A stretch of DNA of 64,000 bases from Melitaea cinxia (lineage: Eukaryota; Arthropoda; Insecta; Lepidoptera; Nymphalidae), in assembly GCF_905220565.1 (NCBI RefSeq), contig NC_059400.1:10252159-10316158 (forward strand), given 5' to 3'. The notes below the pieces were generated by a model. That model had not been told where the DNA came from, did no database searches, and saw only the letters and a list, made by a program, of their open reading frames with translations. The position numbers and the translations under genes are program-made. The stretch's first letter is position 1. Every line of letters begins with the position of its first letter. Positions 35,828 through 46,944 of this stretch are shown here, piece by piece.

Positions 35828-36105
35828 CTGACTTCCAAAAAAGGAGGTTCTCAATTTGACTGTACTTTTTATGTCTGATACCTCAGAACTTTTTGCTGGG
35901 TGAATCTCTTTTGACGATTCTTGTTTTAATCGAAAGGTGATGCTTGTCTTGTACTCCCATTTAAATTGACCGAGACCTAATTAATTACTACGTTTTGACT
36001 TATCTTTGATAACGCGTATTTACTTGACTATTCTTTCGTCTATCTACCTCATATTACTTGTCTATGTAATTGAAATCAGGTTTTTTTTCGTTACGAGCAA
36101 ACACA
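35828..36105 (-). repeat. GAAGTCGGTT-type repeat, one half
   Basis: It begins TGACTTCCAAAAAAGGAGG and includes CTCAATTTGACTGTACTTTT, CAGAACTTTTTGCTGGGTG, CTCCCATTTAAATTGACCG and ATTTACTTGACTATTC. It ends TGTAATTGAAATCAGGTTTT. The central ATCTCCTTTCC segment found in longer copies is absent. Confidence 0.7.
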
Positions 36106-36109
36106 AAAA

Positions 36110-36752
36110 TACTAAATTTGAGAAGAAAGATTGATAAGAAATTTAATCTATAAGTACACAAAAGATATCAAATTATTAAAATATTAATTATTACAATTAT
36201 ACAAAAAATACACTTGTAGGTTTCAAAATTCTAATTTTCTCAAAATAAGCTATTTGGAAATTACGTGTATTTGTAGTATTGTTGGGAGTTAATAAACACT
36301 CGAATATGTATATCAAGGATGGCCAGTTATTGTCACGTAAAGATTGAGTCATTGCCTGTTAGCTCTAACCGTGTCAGAGCGACCGTCGCGGAATAGACCC
36401 AAGGCTAATACGTATCGCGACGCAGTACTGAGCACCGAGAACCGACGCTGTACCTGAGACGCGTCTTTGGAAAGTCAATACGGTATTTTTATCCTTGACG
36501 TGAATAATATAAACATTTGCTTTTAGAACTTTAATTCGTCGTATTTTGTAAGAATCGAGAGTACGTTTATAACGGTTATACTAGTAGGTTTAATCCATTC
36601 TTATTGATTTTATTACCATTACGTATATTTGCTTGCGATCATTATTTTTGGTATCGTTATCTTTGTTTATGAGAAATATAATATTTAAACAATTTCTGAA
36701 CTGATATTTAGTGGATATTCCTTTTTATTTAAACTTAAGTATGTATAGCCTT
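36110..36752. other. Spacer with a GC-rich patch
   Basis: No gene is seen. A CpG-rich patch at about 36360-36470 (GTCGCGGAATAG, TATCGCGACGCAGTACTGAG) includes an initiator-like GCAGTA without an obvious TATA box. Confidence 0.4.
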
Positions 36753-37495
36753 ATATAGTAAATGAATATACATACTTAGGTCAAATAATATCCCCAACAG
36801 ACATCACAACCAAGGAAATTCAAAATAGAATAAACCTAGGATGGAACAAATACTGGGCTCTAAAAGATATTATGAAAAATTCGGAAATACCAATAGAAGG
36901 GAAGAAGAAAATATATAATACATGCATTCTACCAAGCATGACCTACGGATGCCAGACATGGAGTTGTACAAAGAAAAATATCAAATCACTAGAAACCTGT
37001 CAACACCGAATGGAAAGAAGCATTCTCAACATAAAATTAAAAGATAAAATTAGTTTAAAAACAATCAGAAAACGAACTAAGATTAAAGATATAAAATACC
37101 AAATTAAACAACTGAAATGGAAATGGGCTGGACACATAATAAGAAGTAGGACAGAAAAGTGGACAAACGAAGTGACGGAATGGTGCCCTAGATATAATAA
37201 GAGAAGTAAAGGCAGGCAGTATCGAAGGTGGGAGGATGATATCAAGGAGGTAGCAGGACCATGCTGGATGAGGATAGCAAGAGATCGATCGTTGTGGAGA
37301 ACACTTGGGGAGGCCTATGCCAAAGAGCAAGACAATCACAAAACCGGTGTCTAATACAAATAATAAATTAATTACGTTGCTTTCATAAACAACCAATTTA
37401 GTATTAGTAAGTAGTACATAAGTAGTGATAAGATGAAATGTAACATATAAGATTGTTAATAAAGGCTTTTATTATTATTATTATATTATTATTAT
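36753..37495 (+). mobile_element. Young 5'-truncated LINE with 13-bp target duplication
   Basis: The insertion is bracketed by an exact 13-bp repeat TATGTATAGCCTT (36740-36752 and 37496-37508). It starts inside the reverse transcriptase thumb (YTYLGQIISPTD). The frame stays open from about 36752 to the stop at 37354, nearly 200 codons, including a TYGCQTW block and the C-terminal WKWAGHII, GRQYRRWEDDIKEVAG and LWRTLGEAYAKEQ blocks. The 3' untranslated region ends AATAAAGGC followed by a (TTA)n tail. These features fit an RTE-like LINE truncated during insertion. The intact frame and target duplication suggest a recent event. The palm catalytic residues are not included, so the copy cannot move itself. 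Confidence 0.88.
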
Positions 37496-37700
37496 TATGT
37501 ATAGCCTTTCGATACTTAGTGTCAGTTTGTAATTATCTCCCTCGTTGACTGTAATTTTTTTAAGAATACATACTTGTTCACTACGAATTTTTTTGAGTTA
37601 ATCTCGTTAATCACACGGCTGTCTATATTTAAACTTAAGAATTCGTCTCGTCGTGTTAACTTTAACCATTTGGCTCTCATTGTTTTGTTATTTGGAACAT

Positions 37701-37750
37701 AAACAAACACTATTAGGTAATGCAATGGCATTAATTAATAGTGTTTGTTT
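37701..37750. repeat. 15-bp perfect inverted repeat
   Basis: AAACAAACACTATTA (37701-37715) and its exact complement (37736-37750) flank a 20-base loop. It can form a hairpin. No transposon body is present, so it could be a footprint or a chance palindrome. Confidence 0.6.
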
Positions 37751-37770
37751 TTGCAAAGAGGAACCATACA

Positions 37771-38100
37771 CTATTGCGCAACGGTCATAGCACTGGTTTG
37801 TGGCTGTTGTGCTATCGGTTGCGGGTTCGATCCCCGCACATGACAAGCATTTGTATTGGCCATACAGATGTTTGCCGTGGTCTGGATGTTTGTGCAATCC
37901 TTGTGGGTCTCCCCACCGTGCCTTGGAGAGCACATTAAGCCTTCAGTCCCGGTTGTTATCATGTCATGATAGCTATCGTTACTCGAGGAAATATATTCGC
38001 CAACCCACATTGGAGCAGCGTGGTGGATTAAGCTTTTATCCTTCTCTTACATGGGGAAAGAGGCCTATGCCAACCAGTGCGATAATACAGGCTGAAGCGA
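37771..38100 (+). mobile_element. Full-length tRNA-derived SINE
   Basis: This is the best-preserved copy. Its head is GCGCAACGGTCATAGCACTGG (A box region) and GCGGGTTCGATCCCCGCACA (B box in a T-arm-like hairpin). The body follows (GTATTGGCCATACAGATG, GGGTCTCCCCACCGTGCC, CCCGGTTGTTATCATG), then the 3' part ATTGGAGCAGCGTGGTGG and the end GATAATACAGGCTGAAGCGA. It is transcribed by RNA polymerase III if active and depends on a LINE for movement. All open frames across it, both strands, are by-products. Confidence 0.85.
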
Positions 38101-38102
38101 TC

Positions 38103-38232
38103 CTATGTTACTTCTATAATAACTCCAAGAAAATGTGAACAAAGTTTCATAATGATCAGTTAAGTAGTTTTCGCGTGAATGCGTAACAAACAAACTTACA
38201 TTCACATTTATAATAAGTATTAGTAGGGATTT
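38103..38232 (+). repeat. Short interspersed repeat fragment
   Basis: CAAAGTTTCATAATGATCAG, TAGTTTTCGCGTGAATGCG and TTACATTCACATTTATAATA followed by TATTAGTAGGGA form a recognisable lepidopteran repeat end. The class is uncertain. Confidence 0.45.
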
Positions 38233-39148
38233 AGCATACCTACATTATAGGAGGATATTTCAAAAATTGTCATCATGCTTATTTGCAGTTACAGATAAGT
38301 ATTTCAACACAAAGTTAAAATTGTTATATGTTTTTTTTTTTTTCATTTTTTAAATTATTATCTTTGTTTAATTAGAATAAGTTAATAATTCCTGTAACAA
38401 AGAGTGAAGTTGGTAGCGTTTCGGTGGTTTTTAAAGAGGTGGATCGGAGGGTGGGTCGGGTGTCTCGTGTAGTGAAATAGCGTCTGGAGGAATTTGATTT
38501 TTTAAACATTGTGGTCTCCTCAAATAATGTTGTTACGATATATATAGAGATTTGAGTTAAGTTATTACATTAGCTTAAAAAAATACTTCCAACTAATAAT
38601 TATTTAAAAATATAATAGTAGGGTTAAAATTATACAATAAAATGAAAGAATTTCTGTCATATGTCCTGTAAATGTCTGTATAATATGATGAATAATTATG
38701 TATACACAAGTACCTATAAATATAAACTCGGGTAAATCCGTAAAAGATACAAGGCTAGTGATATACTATAACAATGATTGACATTTAATAAAATAAATTA
38801 AAAAGTGACTATCAAGCTATGTAGCGAAAAGTAAGACACTGTATTAAACATTTTGAGAAAGTCTTACCATAATTTATATAGACTTAAAGACGGTACTCGC
38901 TCAATATTCGACTTTGTCACACTGTCCTGGCCGTCCCGTTATTATTTGAAATATGTAGGTAGAAGGTATTTATAGATATTCGGAGTGAAACCGGGTGGCG
39001 GTCGAGGGTCCTAAGATTTATGGCGGAGCGGGAGAATCCCATCTAACTGGGCTCCTTCAGGGGGTGGTGTAAAATGTAAGCGACTATAGGCTATAGCGTC
39101 AGACAATATTTTGACATTAGTATGTATTTTGACTAGTTGACATACAAA
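38233..39148. other. Intergenic spacer
   Basis: No gene. GC-richer patches lie at about 38405-38475 (GGTGGATCGGAGGGTGGGTC) and 38980-39075 (CCGGGTGGCGGTCGAGGGTC). Confidence 0.45.
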
Positions 39149-39478
39149 TCTATACATCAATACAAATAAATAAAATTGGAGTGTCTGTTTGTAACATTAA
39201 AATAACCTTTTACTAAATGCATACGGACGTATACACGGTACATATACCAAAATCACATTTTTTACAATTTTTGTCTGTCTGTCTGCCTGTCTATCTCTCT
39301 GTTTGTTTCGGCTAATCTCTGAAACGTCTGGACCGATTTTGACGGAACTTTGACTGGCAGATAGCTGGTGTAGTAGGAAGTAACTTAGGCTACTTTTATT
39401 TTAGATTTTTTTATAACTGCGAACTGAACAATAACTTTTTGTTGAACTCCACGCGGACGAAGTTGCGGGCAGAGCTAG
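39149..39478 (+). mobile_element. Non-autonomous Helitron, 330 bp
   Basis: It starts TCTATACATCAATACAAAT at 39149 after A and ends GAAGTTGCGGGCAGAGCTAG at 39478 before T. Internal landmarks are TTGGAGTGTCTGTTTGTAAC, GTCTGTCTGTCTGCCTG, CTCTGAAACGTCTGGACCG and TTAGGCTACTTTTATTTTAG. The ends match the rule for Helitrons, and no protein is encoded. It shares ends with 26808-27423 but not the middle. Confidence 0.8.
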
Positions 39479-39479
39479 T

Positions 39480-41495
39480 TTGTTAATAATTTTGTGAAAT
39501 CCTAGTAATTGCCACTGTTTCATGTAGGCACTTTCAATTTCTTAAGGCCTGTTTCACTGGATGCTGTTAAAACTATCTGGCGTGATAAGTATCTAACAAA
39601 TAAAAGTGTTTTGATATATTTTTTCCCTGATCAAACTCAACTTTGCCTGTTATTATTCCTATTCGCAACCTATAAATTCAAAAGTTGTATGTTGCTCTTT
39701 ACGTGTTTTACCTCCTGTTAATAAAACTTATCATTTTATAGTATAAGTTAGGGCAATAAAGCATTACGCCAGGATTCATAAGAGTTGGGCGGATTGGCTA
39801 GTTTTTATACGAGTTTAAAGTTTGTTACTTACACCACCGAGGAATGTCGAACGTCTCACACCCTTGCGCGCTAAGGGCAACTCATTTCGCCGCCCAGGAC
39901 TATCTGCGTTTCAAGATATTTTTCTTTGTAATACGATGAAATCGCCGAAACATATTCGTAATGTATACTTTACCTTAAAAGTAAATTCTAATTTAACTTT
40001 TTATTTTTGTTAACAACCGTGTAAATTATATCGCTGTAAAGTAATAGGACCGCCTATTGTTTACTAATTTGAATCTCATATATACATATATATCTCATAC
40101 TGTACACGAAACGTTGTTTTTTTTTTTTTGAAGTGGATTAAAAACATATTTTGACTTTACAACAGTTCACTTAATTTACTGTTCTCTCTATCTAATCTTT
40201 AAATCTTTAATTTAAAAGGCTGTAAACCATTTTGCCATTTTAACCTTGTCGGTACACATAAATCACAGGAGTTATAGGATCGAAGCACTAACAGCCAGTG
40301 AAACCACTTGTCAAATCTAATTAAGTAAATATGTACTAGAATACATGTAGCTACACATCTTTTACGTGATCATTATGGGTAAAATTATACCAATGCATAC
40401 GTCATTATTTTACGTCATTGTTCGATTTGACGTTTTCGTTTTAACGTCATTGTAATCGTACTTACGATAATAATACTGGACATTCACTCAATTGGCTAGA
40501 TCAAAAACGTATCGGAACACATTTATTCATTATAATTATTTAAAACATACTGAAGGAATTGGATAGTAAATTAATAATATATTTTAAATAAATTTTATGT
40601 ATATTTTGAATACCATGTTTATTAAAATGCTTATTAAAATTAGTTATAGGATTTGAAACATCGTAATTATTGTAAATCCTGTTGAAGCGACAAGAGACGA
40701 CCAAGTAGGTAAATCTTTATTTAAAATTTAAACTAAAACTTTTTGGCTCTCAATAAAGCTTTATATGGACATAATCCTTCCGAATATTAAACAAATTCGA
40801 GTACATAATCAATATTATTTTCACCTTGAAAAGTTAGTAAGCCGTTATATTAAGTAATAAATCAAGACACCTATTGACTTGACGTCAACACTTGCAAGGT
40901 GTATTAAATCATTTTATCTTACAAAGGACAAAAAAAATCTGAAACAAGTTCATTAATTTGTAAGCATATTTTGATTGATAGCGTATTTCTTGACTGCCTG
41001 GTCGCATATATTTTAATTTTTTACCAAGGAAATAATTTAGGTTGAAAATTTAACCAGCAATTTTATATTTTTTTAAATGCCCATGCAAAACTCCCGAAAG
41101 CAGGTCGATTTATTTATTCTTGTTTTTATTGTATTTTACAATTATTAAATTAACCTCATTTGGTATTTTGTGTTAGAATATCTACCTAACTGTACATTAT
41201 GGTATAAGTAAACTAACGAATATAATAAAAAAGTCGAAAAAGTTAAAGTTTGGGTTCCCATACAAAAATTTCTAGCAATTATAGAAATAATAAGAATAAA
41301 ACACAACTATCCTGGCAACCAAAACTGAAGGTTTAGCTTCGAATTTTGTTACTGTTGTCCAGTATATTGTTAAAAAAACAATAAACTTTAAAAAACTAAA
41401 TTTTTTAAAAGTAATCGTGTTCTATAACGTTATTATGCAAATGTTATATATTTTTTTATCTACATATCTGTATATGTTTTTATGTACATATCAGT
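39480..41495. other. Intergenic spacer
   Basis: No gene is supported over 2 kb. The plus frame at 39822-40013 lies in a slightly GC-richer patch (CACCACCGAGGAATGTCG, TTCGCCGCCCAGGACTATC) but has no recognisable feature. Confidence 0.45.
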
Positions 41496-41497
41496 AT

Positions 41498-41690
41498 CGA
41501 CCGTGGTACACCCTCTCGGCCGAAGACGGCCACGGCGACTGCATTCAACTCCGGTTTTGTCTGTGGTGTGCTGGCGCGTGGCTTATGTAGCCAATTTTTT
41601 GTGTAAAAGTTCTCGCACACTGCGGGCACACCGTTTACATAATTATAGCTAAAGGTCGCTGGTGGTCGAACAGAAGACAGAATGAAAGAC
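41498..41690 (-). pseudogene. LINE-type C2H2 zinc-finger tail fragment
   Basis: One minus-strand frame reads CPQCARTFTQKIGYISHAPAH, a C-x2-C-x12-H-x3-H zinc finger with an IG.ISH core like that found in C-terminal fingers of some LINE proteins. An in-frame stop lies just upstream. The longer minus-strand frame at 41480-41692 is in another register. GC content is far above the surroundings. I read it as a decayed LINE fragment; a fragment of a host zinc-finger gene is the alternative. Confidence 0.45.
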
Positions 41691-41691
41691 A

Positions 41692-42266
41692 TAATATTGT
41701 GCTGGATAATCTGATTAGGCTTTTATTTTATTTTATTTCATAGTGTACATCTCGAAACTAAGTTAGAAAAAAAAAGATTAAAATTGCATAAGTATCTTCA
41801 ACTATGTCTAGAGTGTATGTTGATGGAGTATGCATTGAAAAATATCTCAAACTAATTTGTAAAAAGGTAATATTGCTTCAACATATTAAAATATAAAATA
41901 AGTATTTTAAATATATTTTCTTGATTTTAAGTTGTTTTATTTTATACATGTATACACATATATGAAATATATTTATTGAAACCTTCAAAATGCTTGTATG
42001 TACAATTGTACACAAAAGGCACATTTTGCTTAACGACTTTTGGCATCTTATTAAAACAAGCAACGATAAGAGGATATTGACACCAAAATTATAATTAATC
42101 CTAAAATATATGTAATTCTTTATATTGTATTCAAAATTCATTATTTGATATCAACGTGTTCTAGATAACAAGTATTTTAAAATAAGTCTGAATACGCGTT
42201 GAATTTCTCTTTAACTTCCATGCTACATTTTAAGTAACTATACTCGAATACTATTTCAAAACATAG
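41692..42266. other. AT-rich spacer
   Basis: No gene or repeat recognised. Confidence 0.45.
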
Positions 42267-42354
42267 GAAGCGTTGAAAAAAACATGTTCTAATGACGACA
42301 CACAAGCTGCAGAAGCGTCGCACGTGGCAATGGGCCTTCCGTTATTAGCATCAG
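42267..42354 (+). CDS. Candidate internal exon, function unknown
   Basis: An acceptor-like AAAACATAG/GAAG and a donor-like GCATCAG/GTAAAA enclose 88 bases. One frame is open across them and encodes 29 residues (EALKKTCSNDDTQAAEAS, then HVAMGLPLLAS). The GC content is well above the background and the composition is protein-like. The acceptor has only a weak pyrimidine tract. No neighbouring exon was found on the plus strand and I do not recognise the sequence, so this is a lead rather than a gene call. Confidence 0.28.
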
Positions 42355-43050
42355 GTAAAATTTTTTACGACCGATTTATAAATGAACGTTCTAGAATCGT
42401 ATTGGTCACGGTGATTCAAGTTAAAGTTCCCAAGGAAAATATTAGAATTTCATACTTTTAAAACCTTTTTATAATTATTTAGTACTTCATTAGATTCTCA
42501 ATGACTTAATAATTGCGACGAACACTTCATGCATGAACATAATTTGTATATTTACTAACACAAATCGAATTGATACGTCAAACTATTAGTACACGTGCAA
42601 AGGAGCATGCAATGTTTGAGCAACAATCAAACAAAAGCTTAAACTTTAGTAAGTTTTATGTGAAATTATTTACCAATATATGTATGTCGATATATAGATA
42701 GGTATTTCACTTATAACAAACAATACATGTGAAGCGTTACGAATGCAACATTCCAATGGTATTCCTTAATTTGTGGACCTTTCTTTCTGATCCCAGTTTT
42801 TTTGTCCAAAGTTGAGGGTGGCGGTGCGTTTTGTGAATAGTTTTTTTTTGTTGGACCTTCAATAAAAGACGGCCCTAACGGGACATGTTGCTTACATTTT
42901 TATGATGACACAATGAACAACAACCAGCAGAGGTAACTTTGATATGAATCTTCGTATCTAGTAGGTTGTAGTAGATATTCTCATATTAATCGTCTCTTAA
43001 TTTTTATAGATTTCATTGGTTTAGGAAGGTATAAAATTTTTTATAAAACT
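42355..43050. other. Intergenic spacer
   Basis: No gene recognised. Confidence 0.45.
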
Positions 43051-43059
43051 ATACAGTTA

Positions 43060-43383
43060 TGCTGTGTGGTTACGGCATCCAAGAATATAGCCACCCCCTC
43101 TCTTTCCGTGGGTGTCGTAGGAGGCGACTAAGGGATAATACAGTTTCACTACCACCTTGGAACTTATAAAGCCGACCGATGGCGGGATAACCATCCAACT
43201 GCTGGTTTTGAAATACACAGGCCGAAGAAGGGCAGCAGCGTCTGCACTGCGACAAAGCCAGCCCTGCGGTTACCAACCCGCCTGCCCAGCGTGGTGACTT
43301 TGGGCAAAACACATGGGTTTACGCCATTTTTGGCGTGAATTTGTGGAGGCCTATGTCCAGTAGTGGGAAAAGCTGCTGTGATG
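43060..43383 (+). mobile_element. Non-autonomous RTE-derived element, complete
   Basis: A 9-bp repeat ATACAGTTA lies at 43051-43059 and 43384-43392, so both ends are defined. The 5' end is TGCTGTGTGGTTACGGCATC. The element then has AATATAGCCACCCCCTCTC, the GGCGACTAAGGGATAATACA block, GCCCAGCGTGGTGACTTTGG, and the RTE-type 3' end AGGCCTATGTCCAGTAGTGG with a GATG tail. At 324 bp with no coding capacity, it is the reference copy for this family in the window. Confidence 0.82.
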
Positions 43384-43394
43384 ATACAGTTAAA

Positions 43395-46300
43395 AAAGTA
43401 TTTATTAAATTGAATTGAAAATTTTTATTATCAAATATTCATATAGTGACTGATACTGATGTTATTTACTACATACTTTGATCTTTTAATAAAAAATATC
43501 GTAAATTAATCACGAAATGTAATAAACGAATAAATATTTTAAGTGATTCTGTTAACACTAAATAAAAATAAAAGCAACTATTATGTGTACCAACTAATGT
43601 AATTATACTGGTACATAAGCTTACTAACGGATGGAGTAAAATATGCGAACTGATTTTTACAAAAATATGATTTTTATTGCTTTATTCTATTTTAAAAACA
43701 ATATAAATATATCTATTTATGCACACAACGATAAATGTTCAATTAAATATCCCTTCAAATAAAATTATTAAAATTTTTATTATTCGGTATGTAAGTATAG
43801 ACGTTACATACTAAATACGTGTAATCATTTACAAAAAAAAAGTATTCGCCTTCGATTTGAGTTATTAAATCATGAAGAACAGAAATATATACATACCTAT
43901 ACGTAAGTTAAACTGCAAGTTAATAGTTTTCAGGAAATGCTCCATCGGCTGTCGAATATCGGAACTCTGAAAATAGTAACCACGAGCACGAATAGTGATG
44001 TGATTGCCCTTCTATAGTTATTTCTAGCTACCGTTTTCTCCTATTTATGGATGGTCTCTTTAATGAGATACAAAAATGTTAGTGTATTAGGGCTAATAAG
44101 TAGAATGATGTAAGACACTATGATGTGAATCAAGCTTCATATTTCAGTGTGACATCACTTTTATTCGTCACAAGTTGAGTTCCCACGACATTTTCGAGAT
44201 GACTTTAGTTTTAATTTACCGTATAAAGGTTAAATATTTAAAGGTAAATTAAAACCCTATCGATTAATGTAGTTTTGAATATCTATTATATTTAGAATTT
44301 CTGTTTTAGGTAATTTTAAATTAACTAGACTTTAAGCGAGTAAATCACAAGTAGGGATGCTGAAATATTCTTAAGCAGAAAACACATTCAATATAACGAA
44401 CAGCAGAGGTACATACATTGTTGCCAGTAGCTTTTTTTGTATTCCAAAAAATATACAGCGTTTGAAAATCCAATACAATTTACCTTTATATTCGGAGTTT
44501 TTATCTATGCAGGGACGCGTTTGCATCGATTCTACATTGTGTTTGAATAAAAGCGTACATTGAACCACAATACGATCTAGTATCTACCAACTTTCTATAT
44601 GAGTAAATTGAAAATATGGAACTGTGTGTTCAGTTCGGACATATTTAAAGGGTACATATTGTCTTTGTAAAGCTTTATTCACATTTCAACTGTTCAACTG
44701 ACAAAAAAAGAGTCCCTTAAAGATTTATGCCGTATAAATTGGCGACGAAAAGTTACAAAACAACAAAAAATATTACAATGCCAAATATACACATTTATAC
44801 GCCACTTCTATTGTGTTTAAAACTTGGTGAATTGTTGTAAAACAAGTTAATTAGTTGGCCTGTAGTGACAATAAGCAGTCGCCTCTGTCACCCGCTGTTA
44901 AACCGTGAACCGGTTTGATTTATTTGTTGTGTTTACAAAGCATCCACTATGTCTTTAGGAAGCTGAGAGGATGTCATTGGTATTTAACGTGGAAAAAAAG
45001 ACGCAAAAAAAGCGAAAGCTACGAGTAAATATTATTTTTGTATACAAATAGTAGTAGTACAATAATCATGAAACTATTAAAAAATATATATTCATCAAAA
45101 AAGTTTTATAGGCTGCGTACGTAGTGATAAGTAAATTTTAATTACAGGCTTCGCTTGTGGCTGCCGGTAAAACAGAGTCTAAATAGGGCAGAGAAATGGG
45201 AAGCTACCTAATTGTAAATTAAAAAGTTCGCGGAGTTACGACACCACAGTCCACAATGACACCCCACTGGTTGGCGGGAGATCTCCACGGCCCCTACTTC
45301 TCCCGCCCCTCAGACGAGGGGGGTGCAGACACCCGTGGAAAGCGTGTGACATTTTGTTTTAAAATATTGTCCGCACGAATACATTCCCTGGGTCATTTTT
45401 AATCGCCTACCTGCTTTCTCTTTTTTCGCTTCACAAACAAATGTCTGCGCTTGTGAAAACAATATTCTAAATCATAAACTTTCTCGAAATTTACTTAAAA
45501 CGTACGACACGATTAGCGTTAGTATCAAACGATATGCTAAGATTTTAATTACTGTAGATAGCGAGTGCTGGCGCACGGGGCGTGAAAGCCCAATAAACGC
45601 GCACATTACCTCACTATTAGCTTCCACAGACTGTCCGTAACAGGTTTCGCTTAGTTGTCATACTGCTTCTTTTCGATGAAAAGTATGAAGAATTTTTTTT
45701 TTTGTATGGGGCTGTTTAGCTAAGCGCACCAAATATTGTGATGTCAAGGCCATCTGCTTTCCTCTGGCATTCCGTTCCCGACGCCCACTGAGGAATATCT
45801 CACGCTCGTATTATGTAACATTTCGATGGAGATTTAGTTAACATTGACGTACTCTATTCACCTGTTTGTCGATGTTGTATAAACGAATCAAACAAGATTT
45901 GCCTTTATTTATCTTAAAAATAGATTGATCGTAAAAAATTGTTTGCAAGATAGGTATACAAATTTATTATGTTTTGAAACACGTTTTAAAAATTGTAAAA
46001 AAATCAAAATGTCAGCGTTTATTAATTTAACTAGAATAAAGTGCTTATTTAATAAGGAAGATATTATCTTTCGATTCGACGCGCTTTAATAATGAAGTCA
46101 GATAAATAATTTATATTAAGGTCAATCTATTTTTATGTATTTGAGAATTAGGTAAATATATCTCCCAAACTCAGAAACATGATGTCAAATTTTGTCCGAA
46201 ATTTTATAAAGCATCTTTCAATGCGCTTATAGTGCCGTTAATTTATTGTTGACAAAATATCTACTAGGTTCGAAAAATACGTATGTTAACAAATGTTTAT

Positions 46301-46580
46301 GAATGATAGGAACACATCGGAGTTGCAGCAAATTCCGCTGTTTGCTCTTGTTAAATCAATACAGTCAGGCAATGTACTCACACCACTCGATTCGCTTATA
46401 ATTCCAGATTCATAGCGGCGGCTTATTTCTCATAAAAAGTTGTTCCCTTCAAATGTAGTAATTTCGCAAGGAGGGTGGCGCCCCATCCACCGAACCGTTC
46501 GGGCTGGCCTTTTAACGCCGGAGATATTGTCTCTTTAGTTAGATCTGTATTTACTCCTCAGTGAGTAAGGTACCGTATCC
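43395..46580. other. Long gene-free spacer
   Basis: No gene or clear repeat in about 3 kb. A GC-rich patch at 45240-45350 (GGTTGGCGGGAGATCTCCAC, CTTCTCCCGCCCCTCAGACG) stands out. Near 46556-46590 the sequence CCTCAGTGAGTAA occurs twice in tandem, just before the RTE fragment. Confidence 0.5.
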
Positions 46581-46584
46581 TCAG

Positions 46585-46940
46585 TGAGTAACGGGCTATG
46601 CTTGGGGTTTCTCTCAAAGATAGGATTAGAAATGAGACTATCCGCGAGAGAACGAAAGTAACCGACATAGCCCACAGAATTAGCAAAATGAAGTGGCAGT
46701 GGGCTGGTCGTCTGTGTCGCAGGACCGATGGCCGTTAGAGCAGACGGGTCCTGGAGTGGACACCGCGTCTTGACAAACGCAGTGTGGGACGTCCTCCGGC
46801 CCATTGGATCGACGATCTACGTAAGATTGTCGGTGTATGCTGGATGAGGATTGCGAAAAACCGGGATGTCTGGCACAAACTAGGGGAGGCCTACGCCCAG
46901 CAGTGGACTGCAATAGGCTGAACTGACTCACTGATTGACT
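46585..46940 (+). pseudogene. Decayed RTE-clade LINE fragment, C-terminus
   Basis: It starts at LGVSLKDRI (GCTTGGGGTTTCTCTCAAAG) and runs through RERTKVTDIAHRI, K.QWAGRLCRRTDGR, GRPPAHWIDDLRKI and GCWMRIAKNRDVWHKLGEAY to the 3' end CAGTGGACTGCAATAGGCTG. The tail is made of CTGA-like units. A stop (R-to-stop at TGGCCGTTAGAGC) breaks the frame, and everything upstream, including the reverse transcriptase, is missing. Confidence 0.8.
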
Positions 46941-46944
46941 GAGT

